A stretch of 64,000 bases of DNA from Acetivibrio saccincola (lineage in GTDB: Bacteria; Bacillota; Clostridia; Acetivibrionales; Acetivibrionaceae): contig NZ_CP025197.1 in assembly GCF_002844395.1 (NCBI RefSeq), positions 2,728,001-2,792,000 of the forward strand, read 5' to 3'. Each line of letters opens with the position of its first letter. The first letter of the stretch is position 1. Made by a program: the position numbers and the translations under genes. The notes under the pieces were generated by a model, which was not told where the DNA came from, did no database searches, and saw only the letters and a list, made by a program, of their open reading frames with translations. Below are positions 18,474-26,996 of this stretch, one piece after another.

Positions 18474-19352
18474 TTATCCTTTAACTGCCCCTGCTGTAAC
18501 TCCGCCTATTATACGTTTAGAGAACATTACAAAGACAATCATTACAGGTATAACCGAAAGGGCAATTGCCATATATGCAGCAGAAACGTCAGACTTATAT
18601 ATTCCCCTTGCATTTGCAACTAAAATAGGAACAGTTTTAACAGATTCTTTTCTTAAAACAATCTGAGGAATTAATAATTGATTCCACTGGAAGATGAAAG
18701 CAAACATTCCCATTGTCGCAATTGCCGGACTGGCCAAGGGCAATACTATTTTATTATATATTCCGATTTCAGACGCCCCGTCTATTCTTGCCGATTCAAG
18801 TATGGATTTAGGCAAGTTTGCATCCAGATACTGTTTAACAAAAAATACAAACTGAGCATTTGCTATCATAGGTATAATTAATGCTCTTAATTTATTCATC
18901 CAGTCTAATTTCATAATTATATTATAAAAACCAATAACAGACAACTGAGGTGGTATCATCATAGTACACAGTATAATCCAAAATATCATCTTATTTCCAG
19001 GAAATTTAAATTTAGATAAAGCATATGATGTCATAGTTCCAAAATAAGCTAACAATGCTGTACCTATTCCTGAAACTAATATACTATTTAGAAATCCTCT
19101 CCATATATTAACGCGCTTACTCATAGTTAAATAGTTAGCCCATGCTCTGCTTCCCGGTAATAGATTAAGACCTCGTGCAATACTTGCATTACTATGAGTT
19201 GCATTAATAATCATTATATAAAATGGTAAAAAACAAGCAACAGCCAAAATGAATAGACCTATATAAATCAATATTTTCCCAATGTCAATTTTAAAGCCTT
19301 GTTTCTTCCTTTTAATAACCGAACCACTACGACTAGATAAATTTGTATTCAT
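18474..19352 (-). CDS. Carbohydrate ABC transporter permease (MalG/CUT1 family)
   Basis: A 292-residue inner membrane protein with six predicted segments. The EAA loop SARIDGASEIGIYNKIVLPLASPAI matches MalG-type permeases; this loop contacts the ATPase. AAGGGGGGA precedes the ATG. The gene is 16 bp after the MalF-type partner, third gene of a binding protein-permease-permease operon. No ATPase gene is present here, so a shared MsiK/UgpC-type ATPase encoded elsewhere is likely (inference from family practice). Confidence 0.88.
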   Translation of the reverse strand: MNTNLSSRSGSVIKRKKQGFKIDIGKILIYIGLFILAVACFLPFYIMIINATHSNASIARGLNLLPGSRAWANYLTMSKRVNIWRGFLNSILVSGIGTALLAYFGTMTSYALSKFKFPGNKMIFWIILCTMMIPPQLSVIGFYNIIMKLDWMNKLRALIIPMIANAQFVFFVKQYLDANLPKSILESARIDGASEIGIYNKIVLPLASPAIATMGMFAFIFQWNQLLIPQIVLRKESVKTVPILVANARGIYKSDVSAAYMAIALSVIPVMIVFVMFSKRIIGGVTAGAVKG

Positions 19353-19368
19353 AATATCCCCCCTTCAA

Positions 19369-20283
19369 TTAATCAATTTGGTGTGGTTTTACAAATTTAA
19401 TTGCAATGAAAACAACGACAAATATGTGTAAGAACAATCCGATGGCAAGTGCTGCTGAATATCCATAATTATCATTTCCAAATGCATGTCTGTAAACCTG
19501 CATAACCATAGTCATAGTTGAATTCAATGGACCACCTTGACCTTGTGTTAAAACTTCAGGCAAGTCATACATACTAAGTCCGCCAATAATAGATGTAACA
19601 ATCTGATACAACATTATAGGTTTAAGCAAAGGAAGTGTTATATTCAAAAACGCTTTCCATTTAGTTGCACCATCCACTCTTGCTGCTTCGTAGTACTCTT
19701 CTGGTATAGCTTTTATACCTGCCATAAAAATAATCATTGTATAACCAAACCACATCCAAGTCAAAATAGTAGAAATTGCAATTCTGGATGCCCAAACGCT
19801 CTGAAAGAAATTAAAGGGTTTTTCTAAAATACCCACAGATACTAAAAGGTTGTTAATTGAGCCTCCAGGGTATTGTAGAAGGAATACAAATAATGCACCT
19901 ACCGATGCCATTGTTATAAGATTTGGTAAATAAAAAATTGCTCTAAAAACATCTTTCCCTTTAAAGTCTTTATTTGTTAACAATACAGCCAATGCCAATG
20001 CTATAACAAACTGTGGTATAACATTCATTATCCACATAATCCATGTGTTACCAATACTTTTTAGAAAAAGCCCCCCTGTTGTAATGTCCTTTAAAAGCTT
20101 AACATAATTATCAAACCCTACAAAGTTTGGACCTGCTTTTCCACCATTCCAGTCAGTAAAGCTTAAATAAAATGTAGTAAAAATAGGATATAGCAAAAAT
20201 ATAGCCATTACAACACAGAAAGGTAATACAAATATATATCCCCAATGGGCGTATTTGTCATTTTTCCTAATACTTTTAAGCAA
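19369..20283 (-). CDS. Carbohydrate ABC transporter permease (MalF/CUT1 family)
   Basis: Six-segment permease with the EAA loop YYEAARVDGATKWKAFLNITLPLLKPI and the family motif PEVLTQGQGGPLNSTMTMVMQVYR near the C-terminus. The frame is open back to 20367, but that part runs through the hairpin at 20309-20343. A TAGGAGG site lies 9 nt before an in-frame TTG at 20283, giving LLKSIRKNDKYAHWGYIFVLP as the N-terminus, the usual length before the first membrane segment (~305 residues). I therefore use 20283. Confidence 0.85.
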   Translation of the reverse strand: MLKSIRKNDKYAHWGYIFVLPFCVVMAIFLLYPIFTTFYLSFTDWNGGKAGPNFVGFDNYVKLLKDITTGGLFLKSIGNTWIMWIMNVIPQFVIALALAVLLTNKDFKGKDVFRAIFYLPNLITMASVGALFVFLLQYPGGSINNLLVSVGILEKPFNFFQSVWASRIAISTILTWMWFGYTMIIFMAGIKAIPEEYYEAARVDGATKWKAFLNITLPLLKPIMLYQIVTSIIGGLSMYDLPEVLTQGQGGPLNSTMTMVMQVYRHAFGNDNYGYSAALAIGLFLHIFVVVFIAIKFVKPHQID

Positions 20284-20308
20284 AAGATACACCCTCCTAT
20301 ACTCAAAA

Positions 20309-20343
20309 ATCTTTGCCCTATTACCCAAGCTGGGCAATAGGGC
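20309..20343 (-). promoter_or_regulatory. Hairpin between binding-protein and permease genes
   Basis: Minus strand arms GCCCTATTGCCCA and TGGGTAATAGGGC (13 bp, one G-U pair) around GCT, with only a short T run after. This placement is common in sugar importers and usually stabilises the binding-protein mRNA or partly terminates transcription. It also argues against the upstream start of the permease ORF. Confidence 0.65.
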
Positions 20344-20382
20344 AATAGAACTCTTATAAATAATCAATATTTAAATTTCAAA

Positions 20383-21765
20383 TTAGTCAACTTCTATATC
20401 ATGAATGTCACTTCTTACTTTGTCTTTAAATTGCTGAAGCATTTCATCTTTAGTCAATGTGCCTGCTAAGTATGATTTCATTGCTTCTTGGAAAGCGTCT
20501 TCGATTGTTCCGTCGTATCTGGTCATAAGATTAGGATTAATTTTATCTAATAATGGTAGGTAGAATTCATATGGGTTCTGACCGATTAATTCATGTACGA
20601 AACTTTCATCCTTTGAAAGCTTTTCTATTACTGCTAAGTTACTTGTAAAGTCTCCGGTTTTCCTTGCATGTGCTTCACACTGTTCTTCGTCAAGTGTTAA
20701 GAACTTAATGAACTCCCAAGCAAGTTCTTTATTTTCACTGTCTTGAGCTATACCATACCATGTTCCACCCCAGTAGTATGGTGTAGGAGCATGTGCAAGA
20801 CCCCATTCTCCAGCAGTTGCCATTGGGTTATCTTCTTCGCCTTCCATTCCGGCAATAATTATCCATCTTAATCCCCAAGTAGGAATTGCCCATGCAAAGT
20901 TTTCTTCGTCTTCGATTGCCGCATACCACTGTGTATCCCAAGCATTCATTTCTCCTTCATAGCCATTGTCTCTCAATTCTTTAACAAGGTCTATCATTTC
21001 ATATATTTTATCATCAATTGTAAGTTTACCATCTACAACCCAAGGTTTTTCACGTGCACCTAGATAAATTCTCATTAATTCTTGCCAAGTTGGGAAGATA
21101 TTTACTCCTGCATCCCCTAATTTTTTAGCCGTTTCAAGAATTTTTTCTTTGCTTGAGAACATTTCTGCTATTTCAGCAGGATCGTCTGTTCCTAAATGTT
21201 TTCTTGCAAGACTTCTCTTGTATCCTATAGCTGCAGGTGTTCCCTGGTGTGATAACGCTCTTATCTTACCGTCATCACTTCTTCCAATTTCAATGGTATA
21301 AGGAAGTAATTTTGATTTTAATTCTTCTGCGTTATAAGGAGCTGCTGATAGATCTTCGTACCCGCCCTCATAGTTAACAAGTCTTTTAACGTCAGCTGCT
21401 TCTGCTGCAAATACATCAGGTGGATTTCCTGCTCTTATGTCTGAAGTAACTGCTGTAACATAAGCATCATTAGCTCTGTCTGTAATCTGTACTTCAACTG
21501 TAACACCTGGGTATTTGTCTTCAAATGCTTTTGCAAGTACACTAGCTTCGTCGTTATTGAAATGCGCAAATACAAGTGTGCCTTTTAATTCTTTCTTCCC
21601 TTCTTCACCGCTGCCTTGAGTTTCTTCGCCGCCATTTTGTTGTGTTTCAGCTGGATCTGTTGGCTGTGGTTGATCAGTATCTTTTTTACAACCAACCAAA
21701 AGTGAAGCCGTCATAAGTACACTAAGTACAACCGCTACACCTTTTTTAATATACTGTTTGTTCAT
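20383..21765 (-). CDS. Extracellular sugar-binding lipoprotein of an ABC importer
   Basis: A 460-residue lipoprotein: signal peptide with lipobox LLVGC (Cys26), then a Gln/Glu/Gly/Thr-rich linker and a family 1 solute-binding fold. LVFAHFNNDEA, PDVFAAEAADVKRLV and the C-terminal WEFIKFLTLDEEQCEA block fit carbohydrate-binding proteins of CUT1 importers. The start is the ATG at 21765 behind GGGGGAACC; the frame's earlier start at 21822 lacks a site. Many Trp residues (WGLRW, YYWGGTWYG) suit an oligosaccharide ligand. The ligand is not identifiable; the cellulolytic context makes cello-, xylo- or maltodextrins plausible. Confidence 0.88.
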   Translation of the reverse strand: MNKQYIKKGVAVVLSVLMTASLLVGCKKDTDQPQPTDPAETQQNGGEETQGSGEEGKKELKGTLVFAHFNNDEASVLAKAFEDKYPGVTVEVQITDRANDAYVTAVTSDIRAGNPPDVFAAEAADVKRLVNYEGGYEDLSAAPYNAEELKSKLLPYTIEIGRSDDGKIRALSHQGTPAAIGYKRSLARKHLGTDDPAEIAEMFSSKEKILETAKKLGDAGVNIFPTWQELMRIYLGAREKPWVVDGKLTIDDKIYEMIDLVKELRDNGYEGEMNAWDTQWYAAIEDEENFAWAIPTWGLRWIIIAGMEGEEDNPMATAGEWGLAHAPTPYYWGGTWYGIAQDSENKELAWEFIKFLTLDEEQCEAHARKTGDFTSNLAVIEKLSKDESFVHELIGQNPYEFYLPLLDKINPNLMTRYDGTIEDAFQEAMKSYLAGTLTKDEMLQQFKDKVRSDIHDIEVD

Positions 21766-21802
21766 TTCGGTTCCCCCTTGTTTAATGTTTTTGTTTTTTA
21801 TA

Positions 21803-21838
21803 TTAAACGTACTACATATCAAGAGTGTGTACGTTTAA
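21803..21838. promoter_or_regulatory. Inverted repeat TTAAACGTAC-N16-GTACGTTTAA (possible operator)
   Basis: Perfect 10-bp arms at 21803-21812 and 21829-21838, starting 38 bp upstream of the binding-protein ATG. Each arm holds an ACGT core as in LacI-family operators. It could bind a sugar-responsive repressor or fold as an mRNA hairpin. Confidence 0.45.
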
Positions 21839-22033
21839 CGCATTTGCTAATATACCCTCCATAATATCCACTGCATACATCACTACATATGTATTCTTAA
21901 AAGGCCGCTACAATACTTTTTTATTTTTCTATTTTACTTATCTTATTTTTTTCTTAAAATAATTAACCTAAAACTAAGAGTATTTTATTATTTATTTTCT
22001 TTTTTGTCAATAACCCATTAATCCATAACTTAA

Positions 22034-22062
22034 ATTATACGTGTAATTTTAAAATATGTCAA
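22034..22062 (-). promoter_or_regulatory. Consensus SigA promoter of the sugar ABC operon
   Basis: TTGACA (22062-22057), 17-bp spacer, TATAAT (22039-22034) on the minus strand; both hexamers perfect. Confidence 0.75.
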
Positions 22063-22212
22063 GGTGCCTAAAACGCTGTATAATGCCGTTTTCCGAGCAA
22101 AAATCGAATTCCCGGGGGATTATACATAATAATTTATGAATTTATGAATGAAAATGTAAATCTATTTCGAATATTGCCATTTATATAGTGTTTTTGTCAC
22201 TTTTTTTAAACT

Positions 22213-23196
22213 TTACCCCACCTCTTCACCGTGTTTTTTCACATTTGACCACTTCCCGCATCTATCTCCCCATCTGGCTAACACTTCATCGTTGGAAGTA
22301 ATCTCTATTATTTCACAAAGATTTGAGCAGTCATTGCATTCAATGCTTTTTGCTTTGTAGTCGTTTTTTATCATTTCAAACCCATAAAATTTCGTATTTT
22401 TAACCCCTTGTTTCATTTTATCTTTTGCAATTAACGCTGCACCATATGCCCCCATTACATCATAATATGAAGGAATTATAATTTTTTTGCCAAGTGTTTT
22501 TTCAAAAGCAGAAACAATTCCAATGTTTGCAGCAACTCCTCCTTGAAACACAATGGGTTCTTCTATTTCTTTTCCCTTTGCAAGATTGTTTAAATAATTT
22601 CTCACCAGTGCTTCACAAAGTCCGTTTAAAATGTCCTCTACACTATGTCCTGTCTGCTGCTTGTGTATCATATCCGATTCAGCAAACACTGCACATCTTC
22701 CTGCAATTCTTACAGAAGACTTGGATTTTAGGGCTAAAGCTCCAAATTCATCAATGGATATTTCAAGCCTTGCTGCCTGTCTGTCTAAAAAAGACCCGGT
22801 ACCGGCAGCGCAAACTGTATTCATTGCAAAATCATATACAATTCCGTTTCTCAATAATATTATTTTTGAATCCTGGCCTCCTATTTCTAAAATTGTCCTT
22901 ACATCCGGTACAACTTTTTGTGCTGCAACGGCATGGGTTGTAATTTCATTTTTTACTATATCCGCCCCTATTATAACACCGGCTAACTGTCTTCCGCTTC
23001 CGGTAGCCCCGACACCTTTTATTATTGTATCTTCACCAAGCTTTTCTGATAACAGCCCAATTCCTTTTCTTAATGCATTAATTGGCTGACCGCCTGTTCT
23101 CAGATATATTTTTTCCACCACCTGGTCTTTTTCATCTATCAATACGAAATTTGTACTTACCGAACCAACGTCAACTCCCAGATAAAGCAATTTCAT
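22213..23196 (-). CDS. CoA-dehydratase activase-type ATPase (BcrAD_BadFG, COG1924)
   Basis: An iron-sulfur ATPase of the HgdC family, which injects electrons into a partner at ATP cost. It has ASKHA-fold motifs GVDVGSVSTN (~residues 6-15), EIGGQDSK and GGVAANIG. The two cluster cysteines of HgdC correspond to NTVCAAGTGSF and GRCAVFAESDM. A C-terminal extension of ~55 residues adds CNDCSNLC and DRCGKW, possibly another Fe-S site. I use ATG at 23196; the longer TTG-initiated frame to 23229 is possible. It overlaps the preceding gene by 26 bp. Third gene of a set with the two CoA-dehydratase-like proteins upstream. Confidence 0.82.
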   Translation of the reverse strand: MKLLYLGVDVGSVSTNFVLIDEKDQVVEKIYLRTGGQPINALRKGIGLLSEKLGEDTIIKGVGATGSGRQLAGVIIGADIVKNEITTHAVAAQKVVPDVRTILEIGGQDSKIILLRNGIVYDFAMNTVCAAGTGSFLDRQAARLEISIDEFGALALKSKSSVRIAGRCAVFAESDMIHKQQTGHSVEDILNGLCEALVRNYLNNLAKGKEIEEPIVFQGGVAANIGIVSAFEKTLGKKIIIPSYYDVMGAYGAALIAKDKMKQGVKNTKFYGFEMIKNDYKAKSIECNDCSNLCEIIEITSNDEVLARWGDRCGKWSNVKKHGEEVG

Positions 23197-24286
23197 TTCC
23201 AACTTCTGTTCTCTCCCTTCTCTTTTCAAGTAAGTCTATAAAAGCTTCCACTCTAGTCATATATCCGGCTTCTCCTGTAAGTTCATCAATAATAAGGGTC
23301 AGTATTGGGAAGCCTAAATCCCGTTCTATAGACGGAAGTATACTTTCTGCAACTATTTCCGGCATGCATGTGAGGGGATAGATTTGAATTACCCCGTCAT
23401 AATTTTTATTGGCATATATTACCGTGTTTCCTATTGTCTCCTGTGCGTGTCCTCCTATCATTGCTCCTAAATAAGGCTTTGCAGCTATTTTAAAACCATC
23501 GTCCTTTTTAATTGGCAAAATATTTTTTACTATATGTTCAATTATCCAATCACTTATCGTTATTGCCCTATCAACTTCCACACCCATATTCCCCAATGTT
23601 TTTTCAATGTTAAAACTGGTAAAATAATCTATTGTGGTATATATCTCTCCTACTATTCCTATTTTTATAGGATTTATCTTTTTATCTATCTCCAGCCTTA
23701 AAATCTGGTTTTTTGTTTTTTCTATTAATTTTAAAATTTCTCCGGAGCCCTTTGCTTCTAAAACTTTGTTTTGAAATCCGGTATATATTTTGTCCACAGA
23801 ACCTTTTTTAATTTCTATTGGACGGAATTTAAATGTTAATCTTTCTAAATCATCTACTTTTTTTGCTACCATAATTGTATTTTTTATAACTTTTAAAATT
23901 TTATATATATTAAAGCCACCTGTAAGCTTTTTTATCCTTCTTAAAAATTCTTTTATATCCCCGTTAGGCAGCTCCAAAGTCAAAACATCCATATCGTAAC
24001 CGTTATCCTGCAAAATCTCCCTGCTCATTTCACAATAATAGCCAAACCTGCAGGGACCGCAGCCGCCTACGATTAATACTGTGTCCGCCCCTTTTTTATA
24101 AGCCTCTATATAATTTCCTAAATTCATCTTAAGCGGCAGGCACGCCATTTCAGGGGCATATTTTGTGCCTGTTTCCAATGCCTTTTTATTGTTAAAGGAC
24201 GGTATCACATAATCAATTCCTAAATCATCCAAAAGGGATTTTGCAACAATATATGTATTACCCATATGCGGGAAGGTTATTTTCAT
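23171..24286 (-). CDS. 2-hydroxyacyl-CoA dehydratase-like protein (COG3581)
   Basis: A 371-residue protein of the set that in many clostridia is fused with its activase into one ~1400-residue protein. Visible Cys motifs are PEMACLPLK (~50), VGGCGPCRFGYYCE (~76-89) and IYPLTCMPE (~305), candidate ligands for an Fe-S or double-cubane-type cluster. GGHAQETIGN and DELTGEAGYMTRVEAF are shared in style with the neighbour at 24258 (DEHSGEAGMNTRLEAF), showing a common origin. The true substrate is unknown for this orthologous group. It overlaps the upstream gene by ~29 bp. Confidence 0.75.
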   Translation of the reverse strand: MKITFPHMGNTYIVAKSLLDDLGIDYVIPSFNNKKALETGTKYAPEMACLPLKMNLGNYIEAYKKGADTVLIVGGCGPCRFGYYCEMSREILQDNGYDMDVLTLELPNGDIKEFLRRIKKLTGGFNIYKILKVIKNTIMVAKKVDDLERLTFKFRPIEIKKGSVDKIYTGFQNKVLEAKGSGEILKLIEKTKNQILRLEIDKKINPIKIGIVGEIYTTIDYFTSFNIEKTLGNMGVEVDRAITISDWIIEHIVKNILPIKKDDGFKIAAKPYLGAMIGGHAQETIGNTVIYANKNYDGVIQIYPLTCMPEIVAESILPSIERDLGFPILTLIIDELTGEAGYMTRVEAFIDLLEKRRERTEVGNEIALSGS

Positions 24287-25250
24287 CTCTATTCCTCCAT
24301 CTTATCATGTCAATAAAGGCTTCTAATCTAGTATTCATTCCGGCCTCTCCCGAATGTTCATCAATGTTTAACACTATAAATGGAATTTTAGAATTCTTTC
24401 TGATTTTTCTCTCTATTAAGTCGCAAACAAAAGAATCTATGCCACAGCCAAAAGCCATCAAACATATTATACCGTCTATATCTCCTCTTTCTATTAAGTA
24501 GGTTGCTCCTCCAATGGCCTTTCTGCCATAATTCCAAAACATTTGTTTATTTAAATGTTTAGCATTTTCATTGATAATCCCGTCATCAATCATATCAATG
24601 GTTATTATATCTATATCATTTTTTTTAAGTTTATCTATTATATTCATACTGCTATATTTATCATATATATTATATGCATGCCCTATTAATGCAATATTTA
24701 GTCTTCGTTTGCTGTTTTTTCTAATGACATTGAATTTTTTATCCAAAATATCGCAAGGCAATGTTCCTCCTTTTACTTTATTTCTAAACTCATAATAGTT
24801 TTCCAGGGCTTTTTTATATGCATTCTTTATACGCCTTACATCCTGGGTAAAAAATTTTCCTATTTCCAAAACAGCTTCTAAGGCTTTTTTATCAGACTTT
24901 CTTAAATTTATTTCTGTATCTATTATTTGGGGGATGTCCTTTATTGTATTCCTCACCATATCCGGCAGCCCGCCGAATTTAGGACATATATATTCATTTT
25001 TAGATACACTTGTTAGTCTAGGTATAAATAAATAATCCACTTTGTCTTTAATATTTAAAACATGTCCATGAAATAATTTCACAGGAAGACATGCTTGGTC
25101 CACAGTTAGTTTTACCCCGTCATCCATAATTTTTTTTGTTGTGTTGTCAGACAATACCACTTCCGCACCAAGTTCTTCAAAAAAAACTTTCCATAAAGGA
25201 TAGTATTGATAATAAAATAATGCCCTGGGTATTCCCACTTTTTTGTTCAT
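24258..25250 (-). CDS. 2-hydroxyacyl-CoA dehydratase-like protein (DUF2229/COG3580)
   Basis: First gene of the three-gene set, ~330 residues. It opens with the diagnostic KVGIPRALFYYQYYPLW, has VDQACLPVKLFHGH, YICPKFGGLP and CLMAFGCGIDSFVCD, each supplying a Cys, and ends with DEHSGEAGMNTRLEAF. The start ATG at 25250 has GAGGTG 6 nt upstream; the earlier in-frame GTG at 25259 lies on that site. No dedicated CoA-transferase or hydroxyacyl dehydrogenase is adjacent, so a fermentation role as in glutamate fermenters is not supported. An ATP-driven low-potential reductase is an alternative (inference). Confidence 0.75.
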   Translation of the reverse strand: MNKKVGIPRALFYYQYYPLWKVFFEELGAEVVLSDNTTKKIMDDGVKLTVDQACLPVKLFHGHVLNIKDKVDYLFIPRLTSVSKNEYICPKFGGLPDMVRNTIKDIPQIIDTEINLRKSDKKALEAVLEIGKFFTQDVRRIKNAYKKALENYYEFRNKVKGGTLPCDILDKKFNVIRKNSKRRLNIALIGHAYNIYDKYSSMNIIDKLKKNDIDIITIDMIDDGIINENAKHLNKQMFWNYGRKAIGGATYLIERGDIDGIICLMAFGCGIDSFVCDLIERKIRKNSKIPFIVLNIDEHSGEAGMNTRLEAFIDMIRWRNRDENNLPAYG

Positions 25251-25341
25251 AGTCAACACCTCAAAAGCTATTATTTACTTCTGGAATCTTTTTTATACTT
25301 AATTTTGAGTCTTTTGCATTTTTTAAGTTTTAAAGGTAAAA

Positions 25342-25370
25342 GAAAAAAGAGCCGAAAATTTCAGCTCTTT
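25342..25370 (-). terminator. Intrinsic terminator of the parvulin gene
   Basis: Minus strand AAAGAGCtGAAA / TTTCgGCTCTTT hairpin followed by TTTCTTTTACC, about 67 bp past the stop at 25437. Confidence 0.65.
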
Positions 25371-25436
25371 CAATGGTTTTTGCTAAAATCAGGGCTTAAG
25401 GTTTAATGTAGCTTTTACCTTATCCTAATAGTATGA

Positions 25437-26786
25437 TTACTTATTTTCCATGTGTTCTGTAAGCCCTAGGCGTTCATAAGTCTCTTTAACCATAGTCTGC
25501 CAATACAGATTTTCCCCTGATAGTTTTTCTGCCTTTTTTAAAAGTTCCAATGCTTTTTTCTCATTATTTGCGTAGTAGTAACCTACTGCACAGTTTAAAT
25601 AATTCATAACATTTTTAGGACCTTTTTTCAGGGCTTCTTCGCTAACACGTATTAACCCTGTCCAGTTTTCAGCCAAAGTATAGCTGTCCATTGCTCTAAC
25701 AATATAAAAGTCATTACCTGAATCCTTGTATAACTCCTCGTACATAATTGCAGCTTCCTGGTAATTTTCTTCCCTGTAGAGCCTGTAGGCTTTCATTTCC
25801 GGATCTAAAATTTCAATTTCATATTCCTTCTTTAATTCTTCTATCCACTCTTTATATTCCTCAGAATTAAGGAATGCATTTACAATAAACATTTCCCTAT
25901 ACTCTTCTTCCGTCCTGAAATATTCCACAATATTTTCAATATATATAATTTCATATCCATTTAAAGTCTCTATAGGCTCTAGTAACTGGTGAACTTCTGC
26001 ACTGAATATTTGCCTGTTTATTTCCGGGTGGGTTTTGGCAAAAACTGCCCCGGTAACTAATCCGCCGTTTTCTGCTGTTTCTTTATCATCAGAATGTTTT
26101 TTTGCCAGCTCTTCAAAATCTTCTCCTTCTAAAAGGCTTTCATAAATGCCTTTAGCTTTTTCATACGCTTTTTCTTTTCCTATATCCTCTTTGGAAATAA
26201 ATATATGCCTGTAGTCAACTTTTTTGTTTTGCATTTTATGTTCATTGTATTTTTCTTCAAATTCTTTTTGGTCAACAGGTACAGAGTATTTAAGCGCCGC
26301 ATTATAAAACAGTTGGTGTTTTGTAATATATTCTTTTATGCCCTGCCTCATTTCTTCCTCATTTTGATAGCCCTGGGATAACATAAACTGGTTTCTCTCT
26401 GCAGGATTTTCATATTTTGCATCTATAAACCTTGATATGTATGCATCTATTTCTTCTTCCGTCACTGTTATTCCGGATTTCTCAAATGCATAGTCATCAA
26501 GTATTACCTTTTCAATTATCTGATCAAGAAGCATATCATTTCTTTCTTCGTCGGTTTTACGCATCATATCAGGATTTCTTTTGTGTTTTTGGAAAAAATC
26601 ATTTCTTTCTGAAATAAAAATATCAGAACTTACAAAAGTACCGTTTATTTTAAGTGCTTCGTGTCCAAAGGGCTTTGGTTCTTCTGCTTTTTCTTCTTTA
26701 TTATCTGAGAGAAAAAAAATCCCCCCTGCAATTGCTAATATAATCAACACAAAGGATAGCGCCAAAAATGTTTTTTTCCTGGTCAT
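25437..26786 (-). CDS. Membrane-anchored peptidyl-prolyl isomerase (parvulin) with TPR tail
   Basis: A foldase-like protein acting outside the membrane on secreted proteins. It has an N-terminal uncleaved anchor (~6-26, LALSFVLIILAIAGGIFFL) and a SurA/PrsA-type N-domain with the DEERNDMLLDQIIEKVILDDYA helix. The parvulin domain is at ~190-295 (YRHIFISKED, FEELAKKHSDDKETAENGGLV, NGYEIIYIENI). A C-terminal ~110-residue segment has TPR-like helices (YQEAAIMYEELYKDSG, NYLNCAVGYYYANNEKKALELLKKAEKL). Unlike PrsA there is no lipobox. 449 residues is longer than PrsA because of the TPR tail. GGAGGTAG supports the start. Confidence 0.82.
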   Translation of the reverse strand: MTRKKTFLALSFVLIILAIAGGIFFLSDNKEEKAEEPKPFGHEALKINGTFVSSDIFISERNDFFQKHKRNPDMMRKTDEERNDMLLDQIIEKVILDDYAFEKSGITVTEEEIDAYISRFIDAKYENPAERNQFMLSQGYQNEEEMRQGIKEYITKHQLFYNAALKYSVPVDQKEFEEKYNEHKMQNKKVDYRHIFISKEDIGKEKAYEKAKGIYESLLEGEDFEELAKKHSDDKETAENGGLVTGAVFAKTHPEINRQIFSAEVHQLLEPIETLNGYEIIYIENIVEYFRTEEEYREMFIVNAFLNSEEYKEWIEELKKEYEIEILDPEMKAYRLYREENYQEAAIMYEELYKDSGNDFYIVRAMDSYTLAENWTGLIRVSEEALKKGPKNVMNYLNCAVGYYYANNEKKALELLKKAEKLSGENLYWQTMVKETYERLGLTEHMENK

Positions 26787-26917
26787 TTAAAACTACCTCC
26801 AAAATAAATAAGCTTTTAAAAAATCCTTTGAATTAAAGTGTTATAAAATAATTATAACGGTACTGCTATAATTTTTCAATTAGATTGACAAAAGGGACAC
26901 CGGTACTAATATAAATT

Positions 26918-26953
26918 AAAAAGCCAGGTTAAAAAACAACTTTCTAACCTGGC
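26918..26953 (-). terminator. Intrinsic terminator of fba
   Basis: Minus strand GCCAGGTTA - 13-nt loop - TAACCTGGC, then TTTTTAATT; 43 bp past the aldolase stop. Confidence 0.8.
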
Positions 26954-26996
26954 ATGTCTGTTTTTGCAGAGTTTCTATTTAAACTTAAAACTTATT

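Larger units (their letters stand above)
21766..22212. other. Regulatory spacer upstream of the sugar importer (447 bp)
   Basis: No gene seen. It holds the promoter at 22034-22062 and the inverted repeat at 21803-21838, implying a ~260-nt leader for the binding-protein mRNA. The rest is AT-rich with no recognised riboswitch. Confidence 0.5.

Noticed and set aside
20284-20367. Longer N-terminus of the MalF-type permease
   Set aside because: This stretch is the intercistronic hairpin and would add ~28 atypical residues; TTG at 20283 has a TAGGAGG site.
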